A DNA stretch of 64,000 nt from Cardinalis cardinalis. Its lineage: Eukaryota; Chordata; Aves; Passeriformes; Cardinalidae. Positions within the stretch are counted from its first letter, which is position 1; every line of letters starts with the position of its first letter. Both the position numbers and the translations under genes were made by a program. The notes under the pieces were generated by a model that saw only the letters and a program-made list of their open reading frames with translations, ran no database searches and was not told the DNA's origin. The stretch covers positions 194,858 through 258,857 of the forward strand of contig JACDOX010000387.1 of NCBI GenBank assembly GCA_014549065.1, written 5' to 3'. Positions 1 to 13,276 of this stretch are shown piece by piece.

Positions 1-3000
1 ACACTTGGTGCTCCAGACAACTGAAAGCAAAGGGAAAAATTCAAACTCTGTATCTCAAAAATGCAAACTGTACAAGAGCTGCTTGGAAGAATGATGACCT
101 CAGCCCATTTCAGCAGGGTTAACCTGCTAGCATCCTCTTGCTGAGAGATTCCTGATGAGTGGTTTGTGGGAATTTAATGCTTTGATTGCCCAGCAGCAGG
201 GCAGTGTGACCATGCAGACACAGCACTGCCCCCATGGCCTTCTCAAGTGCTGTCTTGCCTCAAGCAAGTGCCCTGATGGTTTCACATCATATTCTCAGTG
301 GCCTGGCAGTCACTGCACTGCATGGAGTGTGCTGAGAGCTACCTGTGCACACAAGTGCCCACGGGCAGGAAAGCAAAGCTTGTCCCTACAACCTTAATTC
401 TGTAAAAATTCGCCACAAATCTGATGTTCAGTGTTCCCACTCTACAGCTCCAGCAGTCAGGTGTGNTGGTGCTGCCTNCCCAAAGCNCTCTGAGCACACA
501 GCAGGGCCAGCACGTGCAGCTGATGCTCCTGGGAGAGCNGGAGGGAAACAGTCCTTTTAAACCATTTCCATTCTGAGCTGCCATCACTGGGAGCACTCCC
601 AGCTCAGCATCACTTCCAAGATTCAGCCATCACTAAAACACATTTTTCTGGCTGACAATATTGGCATAAAAGCTGAGCCCTGCCTGCCCCTGCTCTGCAT
701 GGACAAAGAGCAGGAGCAAGGAAATATTCCTTCTGCCTTACAGGCAGCAAGAGGAGCTGTTTCTGTATGATTTTAGGNGTTAAGGTTGTGTTTTCCCCAA
801 CACCCGGAACAACAAAAAAAAAATGTTTCCCATTTTAATTCCCCCAAAAGCTGATGACCTCCCTCTCTCTGGGTCAGCCCATTCCCCCACCTGCCAGCAA
901 GTGACAGATTAAAACATCCACTTTCACTGCAGCTCTCCAGTCTGGGAGCTTTTTGAATCAAAATGAGACAGGCTATTTGCCAATTCACTTCTACATAGAA
1001 TGTGGCTTTCAGCAGGGCAGGAGGGCAGCTGGGGAAATGGCAGCTCTGCTGGCTCCTGTGCTGGGCTGGCAGCCTGTGGCTGGGGCACATTGCACTGGGG
1101 AGAGAGGCACAGCAGGCATGTGGCAAAGAGGTGGCTGAGCTATGAGTTTTGTGAGGGTCGGTGTCCACCTTCTTCAAGACATCCATCCTGCTCCCCCTTG
1201 GCTCCTCTCTGCCCTCCTCTCTGCCTGCCTCAGCTTCCAGCTCTCTCAGGCACCAAAATCCCAGCAGGCAGCCAGGGAAAGCAGCAGCCTTGGGCAGGAG
1301 GGGACTCCTGCTCAGCCTGGACAAATGAGGACCAAATCTCCTCTGCAATGGGACATGGGCACAAAAGCCTGACCAAACACTTTTGTGCAGATGCCCTTCT
1401 CCATTGGGCCACTTCTTTNTCCATCCTTTTCCCTCTTTCCATCCACTGGAGACAGCATCAGTCCATGCAGGGAACATAACAACCCACCCCCAGCCTGTGT
1501 GTGTGCTCCCAGCACAGGAGCCCTTATATATCCATTGGCTGAGCCAAAAGAAGGCTGCCAGAAGAAACTGGTTATATTTTAATATGGTTTATGATTTCCT
1601 CATGAACCTGGGAGCCCAGAGGCTCTGCTCAAGGCTAGCTTAGCAATTTATCTTTGTGTATGGGACAACATCCTACAACAGGTGATGAGCTGCCCCCATC
1701 TCCACAGGCATCCTGGAACACACACAGACAATAGACTAAAAAATATGTAGCCTCAATGGCTCTAAAACTGCTCAGAGATAAAGAAAGATGTGAAGGCAGG
1801 AGGTGTTGGGAAGGCAGCAGCTGCTGGAGGAGCCAAGGGATGGATTAGTTTGCATAATTCATTCCTGCACTTCAAGGGGAGGCTCAGGAGCCAAGGTCTC
1901 CTCTTGCTGAAGTTGCTCTCCTCCGTCAGCATGCAGCAGAGACGCGATCAATCATGGCCACTGCAGCTCCCCAGCGACATTTCCAAGTGCTCCACTGAGC
2001 AGGGATGATTAGAGATGGCCATGATGCAGCCGTGGGGTGCCCAGGGCTCTCTCCCAGACCCCTGCAGCCACTGAGCTTCACCCCTGCTCTCCTCTCAGCC
2101 ACATTTCCTGAGACAGATGGGATCAAGGAGATCAGGCTTGTACATAGCTGCACCAGACCTGATAACAAGCCATTAACAAGAGGCATTTTCGTACTGCACT
2201 GCTCTTCACAGGAGACTGACAACTGCAGAGTGAACACCAGCCTGCAGTGCAGCCCCAAGTGCTTCTGTGGCTGCATGAGGTGCTGCTCAGCGCCCAGGGC
2301 AGAGCTCAGCCTGCCAGCCCCGTGCTGGGGAGCTCTGCTCCAGCACACATCACCTCTGTGCCAGCCTCACCACGACTGTCCCCAACCTCTGGGACAGCAC
2401 GAGGCCAGCCAGGCTCTGGGAAGCACTGGGCACCTCTAGCCTGGAAGCGCTGCATGAGACTCTGCATGTTGCTGCAAACTGCTGAGCTACTGCAGATTGG
2501 CATGGATGGCATCCTTGGGTGGTGTATGGGACATGGATGGCAGCATGACCAACTGGGATTTGGCCTCCTGAGCCTAAAGAAGCTCAGGATTTCTTGTGTG
2601 ACCACTTCAGCCCTGCTGGTATCAGACGTTCCTCAGTCAGCACAAGAGAAATCCNTTGCCAGGCATGGTGCACTCACCAGGGCTGCAGCTGCTCTTCACC
2701 CTCTGCCTGTCCAAGCATCTTGACCTCAAGGAGAAAGCCCTGAGCTATGACACATTCCCTCCCAGCCCTCCTTGGAGCCTCAGCTCCCACAAGGAAAGAG
2801 CAGGAGAGCCNTGAGTGCCTTTGCTCCAACAAGGGCAAGGAGAGCTCCATCCTGCTCGTGACATTCCAGCCTCTACCCCAGGGATGTGACCTGCTGGGGC
2901 CATGCTCTCAGTGCCAGGCACGGCTCCCAGCTCCAGCTGCTTCTTCTTACTGGGTTACTGTTTGTACTGGGTGATGCCTCTGCAGGTCACACAACCTTCT

Positions 3001-3079
3001 ACTTGTCTTTGCCCAAGGAGCCATCCAAGTGCTGGGCAGCTGTTTCCAGATGTGGAAGGGAGGCAGGAAGCATTCCAGG

Positions 3080-3282
3080 AAGAGAGAAAGAAAGAAAGAA
3101 AGAGAGAAAGGAAGAAAGAGAAAAAGGAAGAAAGAGAGAAAGAAAGAGAGGACGGAAGGAAGGAAGGAAGGAAGGAAGGAAGGAAGGAAGGAAGGAAGGA
3201 AGGAAGGAAGGAAGGAAGGAAGGAAGGAAGGAAGAGAGAAAGAGAGAAAGAAAGGAAAGAAAGGAAGAAAGAAAGAAAGGAA

Positions 3283-3356
<74 letters not shown>

Positions 3357-3469
3357 NNNNNNNNNNNNNNNNNNNNNNNNNNNNNNNNNNNNNNNNNNNN
3401 NNNNNNNNNNNNNNNNNNNNNNNNNNNNNNNNNNNNNNNNNNNNNNNNNNNNNNNNNNNNNNNNNNNNN

Positions 3470-3520
<51 letters not shown>

Positions 3521-3538
3521 AAAAGAAAGAAAGAAAGA
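3080..3538. repeat. GGAA/GAAA polypurine microsatellite, gapped
   Basis: An all-purine plus strand starts as mixed GAAA/GAGA/GGAA, becomes a clean GGAA array at about 3154-3233, then a clean GAAA array from about 3285 to the N run. GAAA resumes at 3470 and ends near 3538. The long open frames predicted across it on both strands are trivial products of a 4-base repeat. The gap inside it suggests that the true length is unresolved. Confidence 0.97.
3357..3469. other. Assembly gap (113 N) inside the GAAA array
   Basis: The N run is bounded by GAAA repeat on both sides, so the missing sequence is probably more of the same repeat. The gap size may be an estimate. Confidence 0.98.
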
Positions 3539-4739
3539 GCTGTCCTAGTTCTGTTTGAATGTGGTGCTTTCCCTTCATCACCTGCTACCTCCATTCCCCA
3601 GCAGCCTGGGGGACCTTGAGTTCCCCCATCACTACCAGGGTCACAAATCTCCTGCATGAGGCCCAGAGCACCTGAGCAGGGCAAAGGGGTGACCTGGCAC
3701 TGCCCATGTGATGGCTGGAGCCAGCTGTGATCCCACCTCATCACCCAAGCTCAGAACAAGCACAGACTTGCTCCAGCTGATGCAGAAGACATCCCCCCCA
3801 ACAGTTCAGGCGCCAGTGAGTCCCTGCACGTGCTGGGCTGGTCAGCCTGTCAGAGTGAGTGGACGGCAGACAGGATCTCAGACTGCAGGGTGAGTACAAG
3901 GGGCTCTCTGAAGCTGCTGAGTGAGGAGGTGATGGTGGTGCTCGTGCCTGCAGTGGAGGGCAGCAGCTGCAGTGGGAACAGGCAGTTCCCAGGGATCCAT
4001 GGACACCTGGCCCAGGGCACCAGAAGCTAAAAATACCCCACTCCCAGCAGAGGCCTGGGAAAGAGCAGGTTTCCCATGGCACAGCCAAAAGAGCAGAGGG
4101 CATGCAGGGTGGCACAGTGGCACCAGGGCTGCTGTGCAAACCCACCACCGTCCCTGGGAGGGAGCTGGGCTGGGAAATGGATAAAGCAGGAGGAAAATGT
4201 GCAAATGATTAGTGACTCCCATCCAGTGGAGAATCCAGATGCTTCAAAGACAGGTCTAGCCCTGACACCATAGCCTCAGGCGATGGCTAAGGTTTGAGCT
4301 TTTGTTTATTTCCCATTGCAAGACCCTGCCTGTTACCAAACTTCTACTACAGCGGCTGGAATCAGCCCAGGCTCAGTGTCAGCCCTGCATGGGCGCTGCT
4401 GGTCCCTTGGTTAGAGCAGTGCTCCAACCCTGCCCAAAGCAGACCCATGGCACACTGTGGGGTGACAGAACAGCCCCCTGCAGCTCTGCTCTCAGCCCTG
4501 CTTGAGGGGGCGAGTCCTTGCCAATTCACAGAGCCACCTGCCAGGTGGGGGATTTAAATAGATTATGTGCCTTCAACAGGGGAAGGGGGTGTTGCTTATC
4601 AGTGCAGCATGTGAGATCGAGTTTGTCACTTGGAGAAGTGCAGGTTTAAGTCACAGGCAGTGGCACTTTTGAGGTTGCTCACCCGCCTGCTTGGCGTGAA
4701 GGCACGCATGCTATCTACGCTCACTTTGTTCAGAGGCAA

Positions 4740-5180
4740 CGTTCTTGCCAATCTCAGCAATACAGGCTGATGTAAGGGTATCATCCATTATTACTATTTT
4801 CATTCTTGACACATGGAAAAATTAATTTTCTTTTTAGAAGTGATGTATGAAGGGCCCAGATTTGCCTGAATAATATACGAACCTATAATCTGGCTGCTAC
4901 CCTTTGTCTGAAGCATTAATATTAGCAGAAGGCAATTTAGGATGATTGCTTTTAAGTTGTAAAGCCAATGTTCAATTAGAGCATGAAATGAAAGACTTAT
5001 CACTAGTACTGGCATAGAGATTTATTCGCAGAGTATTTATTTTCAGCCACAAAGATGCTGGTTTTGTCAAAAGTGACATGTTTAGAACAAGCTGCTTTTG
5101 TCTAATATTACTATGAAAAAATGGTTTGGAATCAAACATTTTTATATTTAGGATAATGACAGCATTTTGTTAAAAAAAAT
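4740..5180. promoter_or_regulatory. Candidate conserved non-coding block
   Basis: This is an AT-rich, non-repetitive stretch set in otherwise GC-richer intron. It has many TAAT/ATTA cores and few CpGs, and neither a coding frame of note nor any LINE or LTR similarity. That composition is typical of deeply conserved developmental enhancers, but conservation itself cannot be seen from one sequence. Confidence 0.25.
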
Positions 5181-8100
5181 TCAATGCCATGCTTTGAATT
5201 GCAGTCACTGAGTTTGGTTTGAGGAGGTTTCCATTCCTTTGCAGGCTGCAGAGGATACTGTTCACATTCTCCTGCACCTTCTGCAGGGTAGTGGAAGTGA
5301 TACCAGGAATATTTTAATAACCAACCACAGCTCCCAGCAGTCTCCCACAAATCTGAAGCTTTGTTGGACCCCAAACTGAACTGTGAATGAAGCCTTTGTG
5401 AAATGCTGGGGACCAGAACCATAGACAGCCTTCCCTCCAGCAAGTAAAGAAATAAATGTCAGTCTATGGCTTGTAAGAAACTCCAAACATGGTTTGGTAC
5501 CTGCCAGCCCTGCCAGTGGTGCATGGCAGCACAGGAGCTGGGGAGCCCTTGTCTGTGTGCAACCCCTGGGGCTTTCAGGCTGCTTCAAAATGGAAATTCC
5601 CATTTTGTCTGCACCTTTGGATGGCCAAGATTCCAGACTTTCTAGTGAGACCTCAAGAGAGGCATGGGGAGGGATGGGTTTGTGAAGATCCAGCAGCCCC
5701 NTCAGGGAAATCCACGCACACAGCGCAGGAGATAAAAGGGAAGGCAGGGACAAACAGCCTGCTGGCCTGTGACATCAGCACACAGCAGCTGCTCTGTGAG
5801 CTGCAAGTGACTGCTTTGTCCCAGGTATTGCTGATTTTCTACACACAGTGCTCCCCAGGCCCCCCCTGAAGTCCATTTGTCCCTGGGCTTTCCAAAGGGG
5901 AAGCGGTTTGTGGCTGCAGACTGGGGGCTTGCACTGGATTGCTGCAAGAATAATGAAAAAAGAAGGGACTTTGGTGCTCGCTGTGCCATGAGTGCTTGGA
6001 AATATCTGGAGGGAATGAGGCACGTGCAGGGGACAGCCATGGTCACCCAGGGCTGGTGATGGGGGATGGAGAAGGTGCACCTCTCTGCACATCTCTGCAG
6101 GCTCCCTGTCCCTAACTCCCAACATGACCAATCAATGCAACCCTTAAGTGGAGCTTAAGGGAGCTGGGGATGCTGTGAGAGAGCAAGGCCATCAGGGCTG
6201 AGCTCTGCCTGGGAGAGGGGAGCCTGTCCCTCCCCTGGCTCCCCTGGAGGGACAGCCAGGACCCACCTGGTCCTAGGGAAACACGCCAGTACATCTTGTT
6301 CCTGCTTGGCACTATTAATTTGGCGAAGCAGCCAGAGCTGGCAACACATTTGCACAGAGTCCTGCACTGAGTAAAAAGCCCCAGTGCTGAGACACAATTC
6401 AGGGCCAGGATGGTGACCTGCTTCTCTCGGCCTGGCACTGCCCTCCATGCCTGTGGCTCTGTCACTAGCACACTCCGTGTCCCTCCAAAATGCACCACTA
6501 CCTCCCAGTTTCTTCCCCATTTAGAAGCTGTGATCCAGCCTAGAGGCGCAGAGCAGAGTTTAACCTCTGGAGATGGCAGCTCCCATTGCTCTCTGATCCT
6601 CCTGCAGCACTTGTGTAAACAATTTGCATTCAAGCAGCAGCATACACAGCAGCTCTCTGCCAGCACAGGATGGCCAAGTGTGCTCAACAGAGGGGCACTG
6701 ATTTTTTCCAAGGCAAAGGTCTGAACCTGAATTGCCACCAGGACTTTTTCTTTTTTGTGGATGAAGAATGGCAATTAGAAATGTTATTCATGCATGCTTT
6801 CAGATGGGTTGGCAGTTGTTTAGTTTAATGGTATGAGATGGCTAGTTAGAGCAGGACAGCTGGGTATCTGCAATTAATCTGTGCTCAAAACACACTGAAA
6901 ATGAGCAATACAGTCTGGCTGGGTCTTAGGTTGCTGATATGGAAATCCCAGTGGAAAGATTAAAGGCATGAAAGGACATATCTCCGAGAGAAGTTTATTC
7001 CCACAAAAGAAATCTCAGGGTTCATTTACACAAAGCTGTTTCTCAAGGCTGTAGCGATTATCTCCTTCCTGAGATATTTTCCAGCTGCACTTTGCAGAGG
7101 CCTGGATGGATCTGAATTACACCTTGGTTCTGAGCAGCCTCTGGCATAAGTTTACAGTGTCAAGAAATGGAAAAAAAAGAAGTACTAGAAAGTTTCTTGC
7201 AGTGGGAACATTTGTCACTGAGATGTTTCACGGAATAAACCCTGGGCACGAGACCAAGAGAAGTAATTGGACTGGCCATGCTCCATGTTTTAGATACTTG
7301 TCNTGGGCTTTTCAAATGTGCAAAGAATATCACTTCTTTCTTGCAGAGAGAAAGGATGAGAGGGGTTGATGGCATTTGTTTCTTCAGCTTGCATATCCTC
7401 TAGGCCTTTACCCCAAAGTCACGCTGCTTTGTCCCTCGAAATGCTGCCAGCACAAAAACCCGCTTTTAATTGCTGTCCTGAAAGCCCTGTGATGCCCTGA
7501 GCTGCCAGAGCAGGCAGGAGCAGGCAGGAGCTGCCACGTGGGAGTCACACTGCAGCACGTGGTGAATCAGCCCTGGAGTCGCGCAAGGACAGCGTCCCCA
7601 GAGAGGCGCCTTGCCACATGCCTGCAGCTCAGGAGGGCCAGAGGAGATGCTTCCAGTGTGCTTTCTGCTGGCATCTCCCCCAGGCCATCCATCTGCGACC
7701 TCGGTCCCAAGGGTGCCTCCAGACTGCTGAAGAGCAGATAAATCCCTGCCCTTTGTGCACAGCCCCCATTCCTGACAGCTGGGAAAGGGAGGGCAGGGGA
7801 CGGCGCGAAATGCAGTGGGAACACTGGCAGGATAGAGGAGGCTGTGGCTGGAGATCTCCCCTGTGCTCTCACACAGCCTGGAAAGGNGTTTGCTTCCCCA
7901 CTCCATGCTGTGGATGAAGCTGGCATGTGTGATGGGCCCTGCTGCCTCCTGAGCTGAGCACCCAGTGGTCTCATCTCAGAAATTACTCTTGTGAGGAGCT
8001 TGGGCCACATGGATGGGCCCAGCAAGAGTAGGAGGAAAAGAGAGAGGAAAAAAGCAGATCCTCAGCATCAGGATTCATGTGGGGCAGCCCTGCACTTATC

Positions 8101-11100
8101 CTTGTTCAGGCAGCCCCTCTTGGTCTGCTCGGCTTGTTCCTGGTTTTGGGAAGGCAGCTCCTGTTAAAGGTGTGAGAAGGCCTGGGNGTGGCAGGGGCAG
8201 GAACCATTCAAAGAAAGGATGTGATCACCCGGGATTCAGGGTCCTACAGGTCTTTGGAAAGACTCTCTGGCCTGGGCAGCAATGCAGCTCTGCCTGCATT
8301 TGGGAAGCTGCTCCTGCTCCTCACTGCGCTAGTCCCGCAACACAGTGGCTCCCAAAGCTCCTCTGGCATCACACCACCTTTCTCAGCATAGATTTGCTTT
8401 TTAATTTTTTTTTTTTTTTTAGTTAATCTTCCATACTAATGCGTGCCTGGCAGGTTTAGAAGTAAAAGAAGAGCAGCAGAAGGCAGCAGCTATTGAAGCA
8501 GCTCCGCAGAGGGAACGGCAGCCCCGCGATTCCAGCTGTGCTGCAGTCCCTGCTGAGGTGGCCCAGGCTTCTGAGGGATGTTCTAAGGATCAGCTTACTA
8601 AACACTGCAGCTCCCTGTATTGCCACCTAGGAGAGTACTCAGGCACAGATTAATTGCCATCTTCAGGAGGTAATTAAAGGGACTGTAAGCCCCCTCTCCA
8701 TCCCAGACAGCACAGACCACACGGCTCGGCCACGGCCGCAGCTCTGCCTCCAAAGCGTGGCAGTGAGAGGAGATGGATGGATTTACACAATCTCTGTTTG
8801 CCAACAGGCCATCCACCATCAATATTTAAAGCTGAATGAGTCTCCAGAGTGGGATGAGGAGCGCTTGATAAGGCAGCATCCATCATTTTGGTTTTTAATT
8901 TTGCGCCTGCTCACTCAGTGCACAGCATTATACACATATTGAGTAAATGAATAATGGATAAATAATTCACCAAATGGCTCATGCTCTTGGTTCTCCCAGC
9001 CATCATGGAGCTTGGGTGCCTGGCACAGGGATCCTGGAAGTACCAAGNGCAGGGAGGTGCTTTTGGGGGGTAGTAGCACGGTGATACATTACCCAGCACT
9101 TGTGGGGTCCCTCTGCCAACAGCTGTGACTCCACAGCTGCCCCGCTGGTTTATAAAGGTGCATCAAAGCCTTTGCTCACCCAAAACTTCTCAGGGGCTCA
9201 CTGGAGTCCCAGCAGCCCCACAGCCATGTCTCTGTTGACTCTGCCCATGCAGTGGGTGCTGGACACTCCTCCCTGCTATTCCCAGAGTGCTGCAAGGGTG
9301 CCCACGGGCAAAGCGCCCAGGACCTCCTGCTGTCCCTTCTTTATGCTCAAGGGCAGCCAGAGAAATCCTGGTCCTCCTGAAGCTTGTGCTGAAACTCTGC
9401 TTGTCAGGCAGAAACTCCAGCCTCTGCTGCCATCACTGAGTAGGGAGGACAGGCTTTTGTCACCCCAAGGGGCTGTTTGGCACAAGCACTGGGACACTGC
9501 CTGTCTCAGCTCTTGGCAGCACCTTTAAAAGTGGCACTTCAGTTGAGGGGAANAGGGACAATGATGGCAGTGTCTGCTCCAGGAAAGGCAATGAAACCAA
9601 GGATGCAACAATTTCAGGAAGCCCTCCCCACATTCTTGTGAGGCTACAAGCTNGCTGCACCCCACTCCACATTTATTCCTCCTGTCCCTTCCCTGTCAGT
9701 ACAGGGGAGCAGAGAGCTGCATTGGAGCAGAAGGGACCTGCCAAACCTTGGTCAGCAGCTCTCTGCTGACCCTCCACTTCCCAGAAAAAGCATGGAGGTC
9801 TGCAGGACATGCATGCCTAGTTCAAATATTGCAGGATCATTTGCTGAAGCACCCAGAAGCCTTATCTGNAGGAAATGCTGACAAGTGCCTAGCTGGATGG
9901 CAAGAGCAAGACAGGCATGGGAGGGGCTGTGCAGCAGGGATTTACCACATGTAATTTTTCTGCCAGGCTTCTTCAGGGACCAGACACTGGCCCTTAGCTG
10001 CTCCACAAGTCACACTGTGGAAGATTTTCATCCAAGAGACTTTCATCTGCTTCCACTTGGTCTCAGCATCAACCTCTCAGTGCCCAGCTGCCCACAGCTC
10101 TCCTGCCGTGGGACTGGGGCATTGTGATCTCTGGGGATGAACAATCAGGGCTGGGCCACCCAACAGGCCCTGCAAGCTGCTGGTGGCCAGAAGCAGAGCT
10201 GTGAAACCCCCAGAACCCTGATGCCATGGCTAGAAGGGCTCCACCCTGGGGAGCCTCAGGTTTGCTGAGTGTTGCTGTTCCTGCAGCAGGGATTCTGCCA
10301 CAGCACTGACCTTCTGTAATGATGGCATGGCCAAAGCAGCAGCCCAGCTCTGGCTGCAGCTCTGTTTTGTGGTTTTAGGCTCAGGCTGGCCAGCCTGCCC
10401 CAGTGCACCACAGAGAAACTCAGCTCTGCTGGGAGAGTCCCTCAGGACCCTGGGGGAGAGGAATCTGTCAGCAGTGCTGCAAAGCTTCCTTGGTCAGCTT
10501 CTCCTCCTGGCTACACATTGCACACAACTCAGCTGCTTGGGACAAACCTGGGAAACACCAAGTCTTAATTTATGGTGGCAAACAGAAAATCATCTCCAAG
10601 TGTTTGGTACAAAAGGTTTGGCAGTTCCTGCTGGAAGATGCTGGAGTGGATTCTCTCCAGTGGCAATCAGCAGGCTCTGAACTTCTGCAGAGCAGTTTGC
10701 TTTGTGCTGAAAGCTTTACAGATTCACCAGGATTTCTGCAAATTCTGGTCCNAGAGGGGTGTGCAGGCAGTGTCACCTGTTCCAGAGCAATCTCAGCCCC
10801 TCTTTCCCTGCAGATGTCCTGACCTGCTGNGATCCAGGTCTGGTTTCAGACCTGTGTTGTGAGAGAGCTGCCTCCTCATAGCTCTGTGCATTTCTGGGTC
10901 TCCACATGAGAAGTTAGAGCAAGCCAGCATTCATGGATATACAGCATGTCTTAAAATTCAGCAAACAGATTCCTAAAGCATGGATCCTGAAACGTGGAAA
11001 ACAGCTTTGGTTTTCCTACGACATGGTTGCAGTGAGCAGCCATTTCCCAATGCTCAACCACTTCAGCCCATGCCCGGGAACGCTTGGCAGGGTCTGGCTG

Positions 11101-13109
11101 AAGCCACGTACAGCCACGGCTCACGAGCACCCTGTGATGTGGGGCAGCAAGGGGACACAGAGATGCCTTTGGCTTCCTCAGGCAGCTCTCTGCTCCTCTC
11201 CTCACTCGTCCTGTGTTTCTCCCAGCTGCAGCTGTCACGCAGAAAACTCACTGAGGCAGTGGAAGTGCTGCTCAGGCTCAGCAGGAAGCGCATGCAGGAC
11301 ATCCCTGGCANACCCTGCACATCCAGGCAGTGGCAGGGGATCAGTGCAAGCCCTTCCAAACCCCCTGATCAGAAAAAGGCTCCACCTCACCCCAGTTCCT
11401 GCTGTGCCCCTGCAGTTTCAGTGCTTGCAGGGGACACAGAGGTGGAATGCCCAAGGGGTCAGCACTGGGATCTCTCAAGCTCTGGCAAAGCCTGGCAATA
11501 AAAGTTGACANTGGTGGGGGGAGACAGTTTTTATTACTTTTTTTTTTTAATAGCAATAATAAAAGTCAGTCTTTTGGCAGGTGCCTGGAGCTGTGTTTTG
11601 CCATATGAGAAATGGTTCAGCATGTGATAGCTGAGTTCATGGGCTTGGCAGAGCAGTGGGATGGTGTCTTTTATACACTTCTTTTAAGAGGAAGATTCAG
11701 GGAGGGCCAAATGAGCAGAAAGCCAAAGGAAGTGGTGTAGGAGACGCTTTGCAAGCCCCAGGGCTCCCAGCACTGGCAGGGCCCAGGTCTCTGGCCAGCT
11801 CTGTGCCCAGAGTGAGGACACAGGAGCACAAGGGGAGAAGGGCACTTTGCTTCCATTCCTGCCCCCACCCCAGTCCAAGGAAGAGAAATAAGAGCCCAGT
11901 ATCAAAAGCAAAACGCAACCAGATCCCTCCCCTTCCCTGGTTCATTTTGAGCTGACCTTTAATAATTGCAGAAGGGAAAATGGGCTGGTCAGTTTGCATT
12001 AGAAATTCATTGGAGTGGCTGGTGCATTCTTCTGCTCATCAAATCCCAGGCACTTGGATAAGCCCTGTGAGCAATCAGTGCTACAACCTACAGCCAAAAA
12101 ATTTTACAAGTCCATATGCATATAGTTAGGAAAATGTTGATTAATTTGTTCTGATACACTTCAGAAAAAAATAAAACCCCTCAAATAGCATCAGGGAGCT
12201 CAGGCAGATTATAAATTGCCTTGCTCAAGATTGTAAATATTGCATCCATGCCTCCCTGTGTGTTTTAAAGACATTTTCATGGGCTGTGCCTGTGTGGAAG
12301 AGATTTGTTTTAATATTTTACTAAGGAAAGCATATTTCATCTGCGTGGTGCTTGCAAGAGAGGGAATTTTTATTTTGAAAAGCTTCTTCAGCTGTAAAGA
12401 GAGCAACTGTGGACAACACACAGACATGCCACTGCAATAAGGCAGGATGCTGCAGCTGCCCTGAGATGTGATTTAAAATGCACAGGGCAGATGTGAGAAA
12501 AAGAGAGAAAAAAAATGGAGATCAGGAGAAATAGAGCAGGCACTGAGCCTTGAGCCTCTCATCCCCCCTGATTCCATGTGTGCAGGGGGCCAGCCCAGCC
12601 TGGGCAGAGAGGGACCTTGGAACACCGAGTGTGCCAATTCAGGGCAATCACCTCTTGCCATCAACAGCCAGGCATTTACTGATCAGGGCTGGCATGGCAT
12701 TACCATCAAGGGATCTTATTTGCATCAGGGGATGCCCAACACGAAAAAGCTACTTTCTTTTTTGCAAACATAACCAAATTTCACCTTGTACACTCGCAGA
12801 GGAAAAGCTGCAAGTGTGGACTGGGTACAAGGCGGCAGCTGCCATGACCTATACAAGTACCAGTACCCTCCTAAAGCAAATGTTTCATTCAGGGCTGCTC
12901 TGACCCTGNGTTCTCTTGCAGCACTGGGGCTGCCTGAGCTGATTCTCCTCTACTGAACCATGCAAGCTCCCCCCTGGAAAGTTTCTGTCTCCTGCCATGT
13001 GCACACACAGCTCCCAGTAAGACTTTTGCTGGGGGAAGCAACGAGGCTGAAGTCTGATGCACTTGATGAGCAGAAAGGAGTCCCTTCCCACCTCCCAGCC
13101 CCACCTCAC

Positions 13110-13276
13110 CGAAGTCAAGGATCTGCCTGATCAGAGGGTTCCTCTTCTCAAACTGACTGAAGAAATGTCCCTGGCTTGGCACTCCCAGGGAGACCATCAC
13201 ACTGGAGCTGGAGGGTGACATAACCCCAGGAGAGCCTGCCACAGAGACAGCTCCAAATGCCAGCAAAGCTGCAGGG
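13110..13276 (-). other. Exon-like open segment with splice-like ends, unidentified
   Basis: On the minus strand a pyrimidine-rich stretch ending CTCCCCAG precedes 167 open bases that end GACTTCG followed by GTGAGG, a good donor. The C-terminal part of the translation (HFFSQFEKRNPLIRQILDFG) has a more protein-like composition than other chance frames here. I do not recognise the family. The segment accepts the phase left by SLC8A1 exon 2 (GT plus C gives Val) but exits in phase 1, so inclusion would shift the frame of the normal next exon. It could be a rare cassette or poison exon, or simply chance. Confidence 0.15.

Noticed and set aside
773..1477. 234-codon minus-strand open frame in the gene's direction
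   Set aside because: It contains ambiguous bases, has no NCX1 similarity and no recognisable domain. It is not one of the known alternative exons.
2886..3744. Long Lys/Arg/Glu and Phe/Leu/Ser open frames
   Set aside because: Trivial translations of the GAAA/GGAA microsatellite and its complement.
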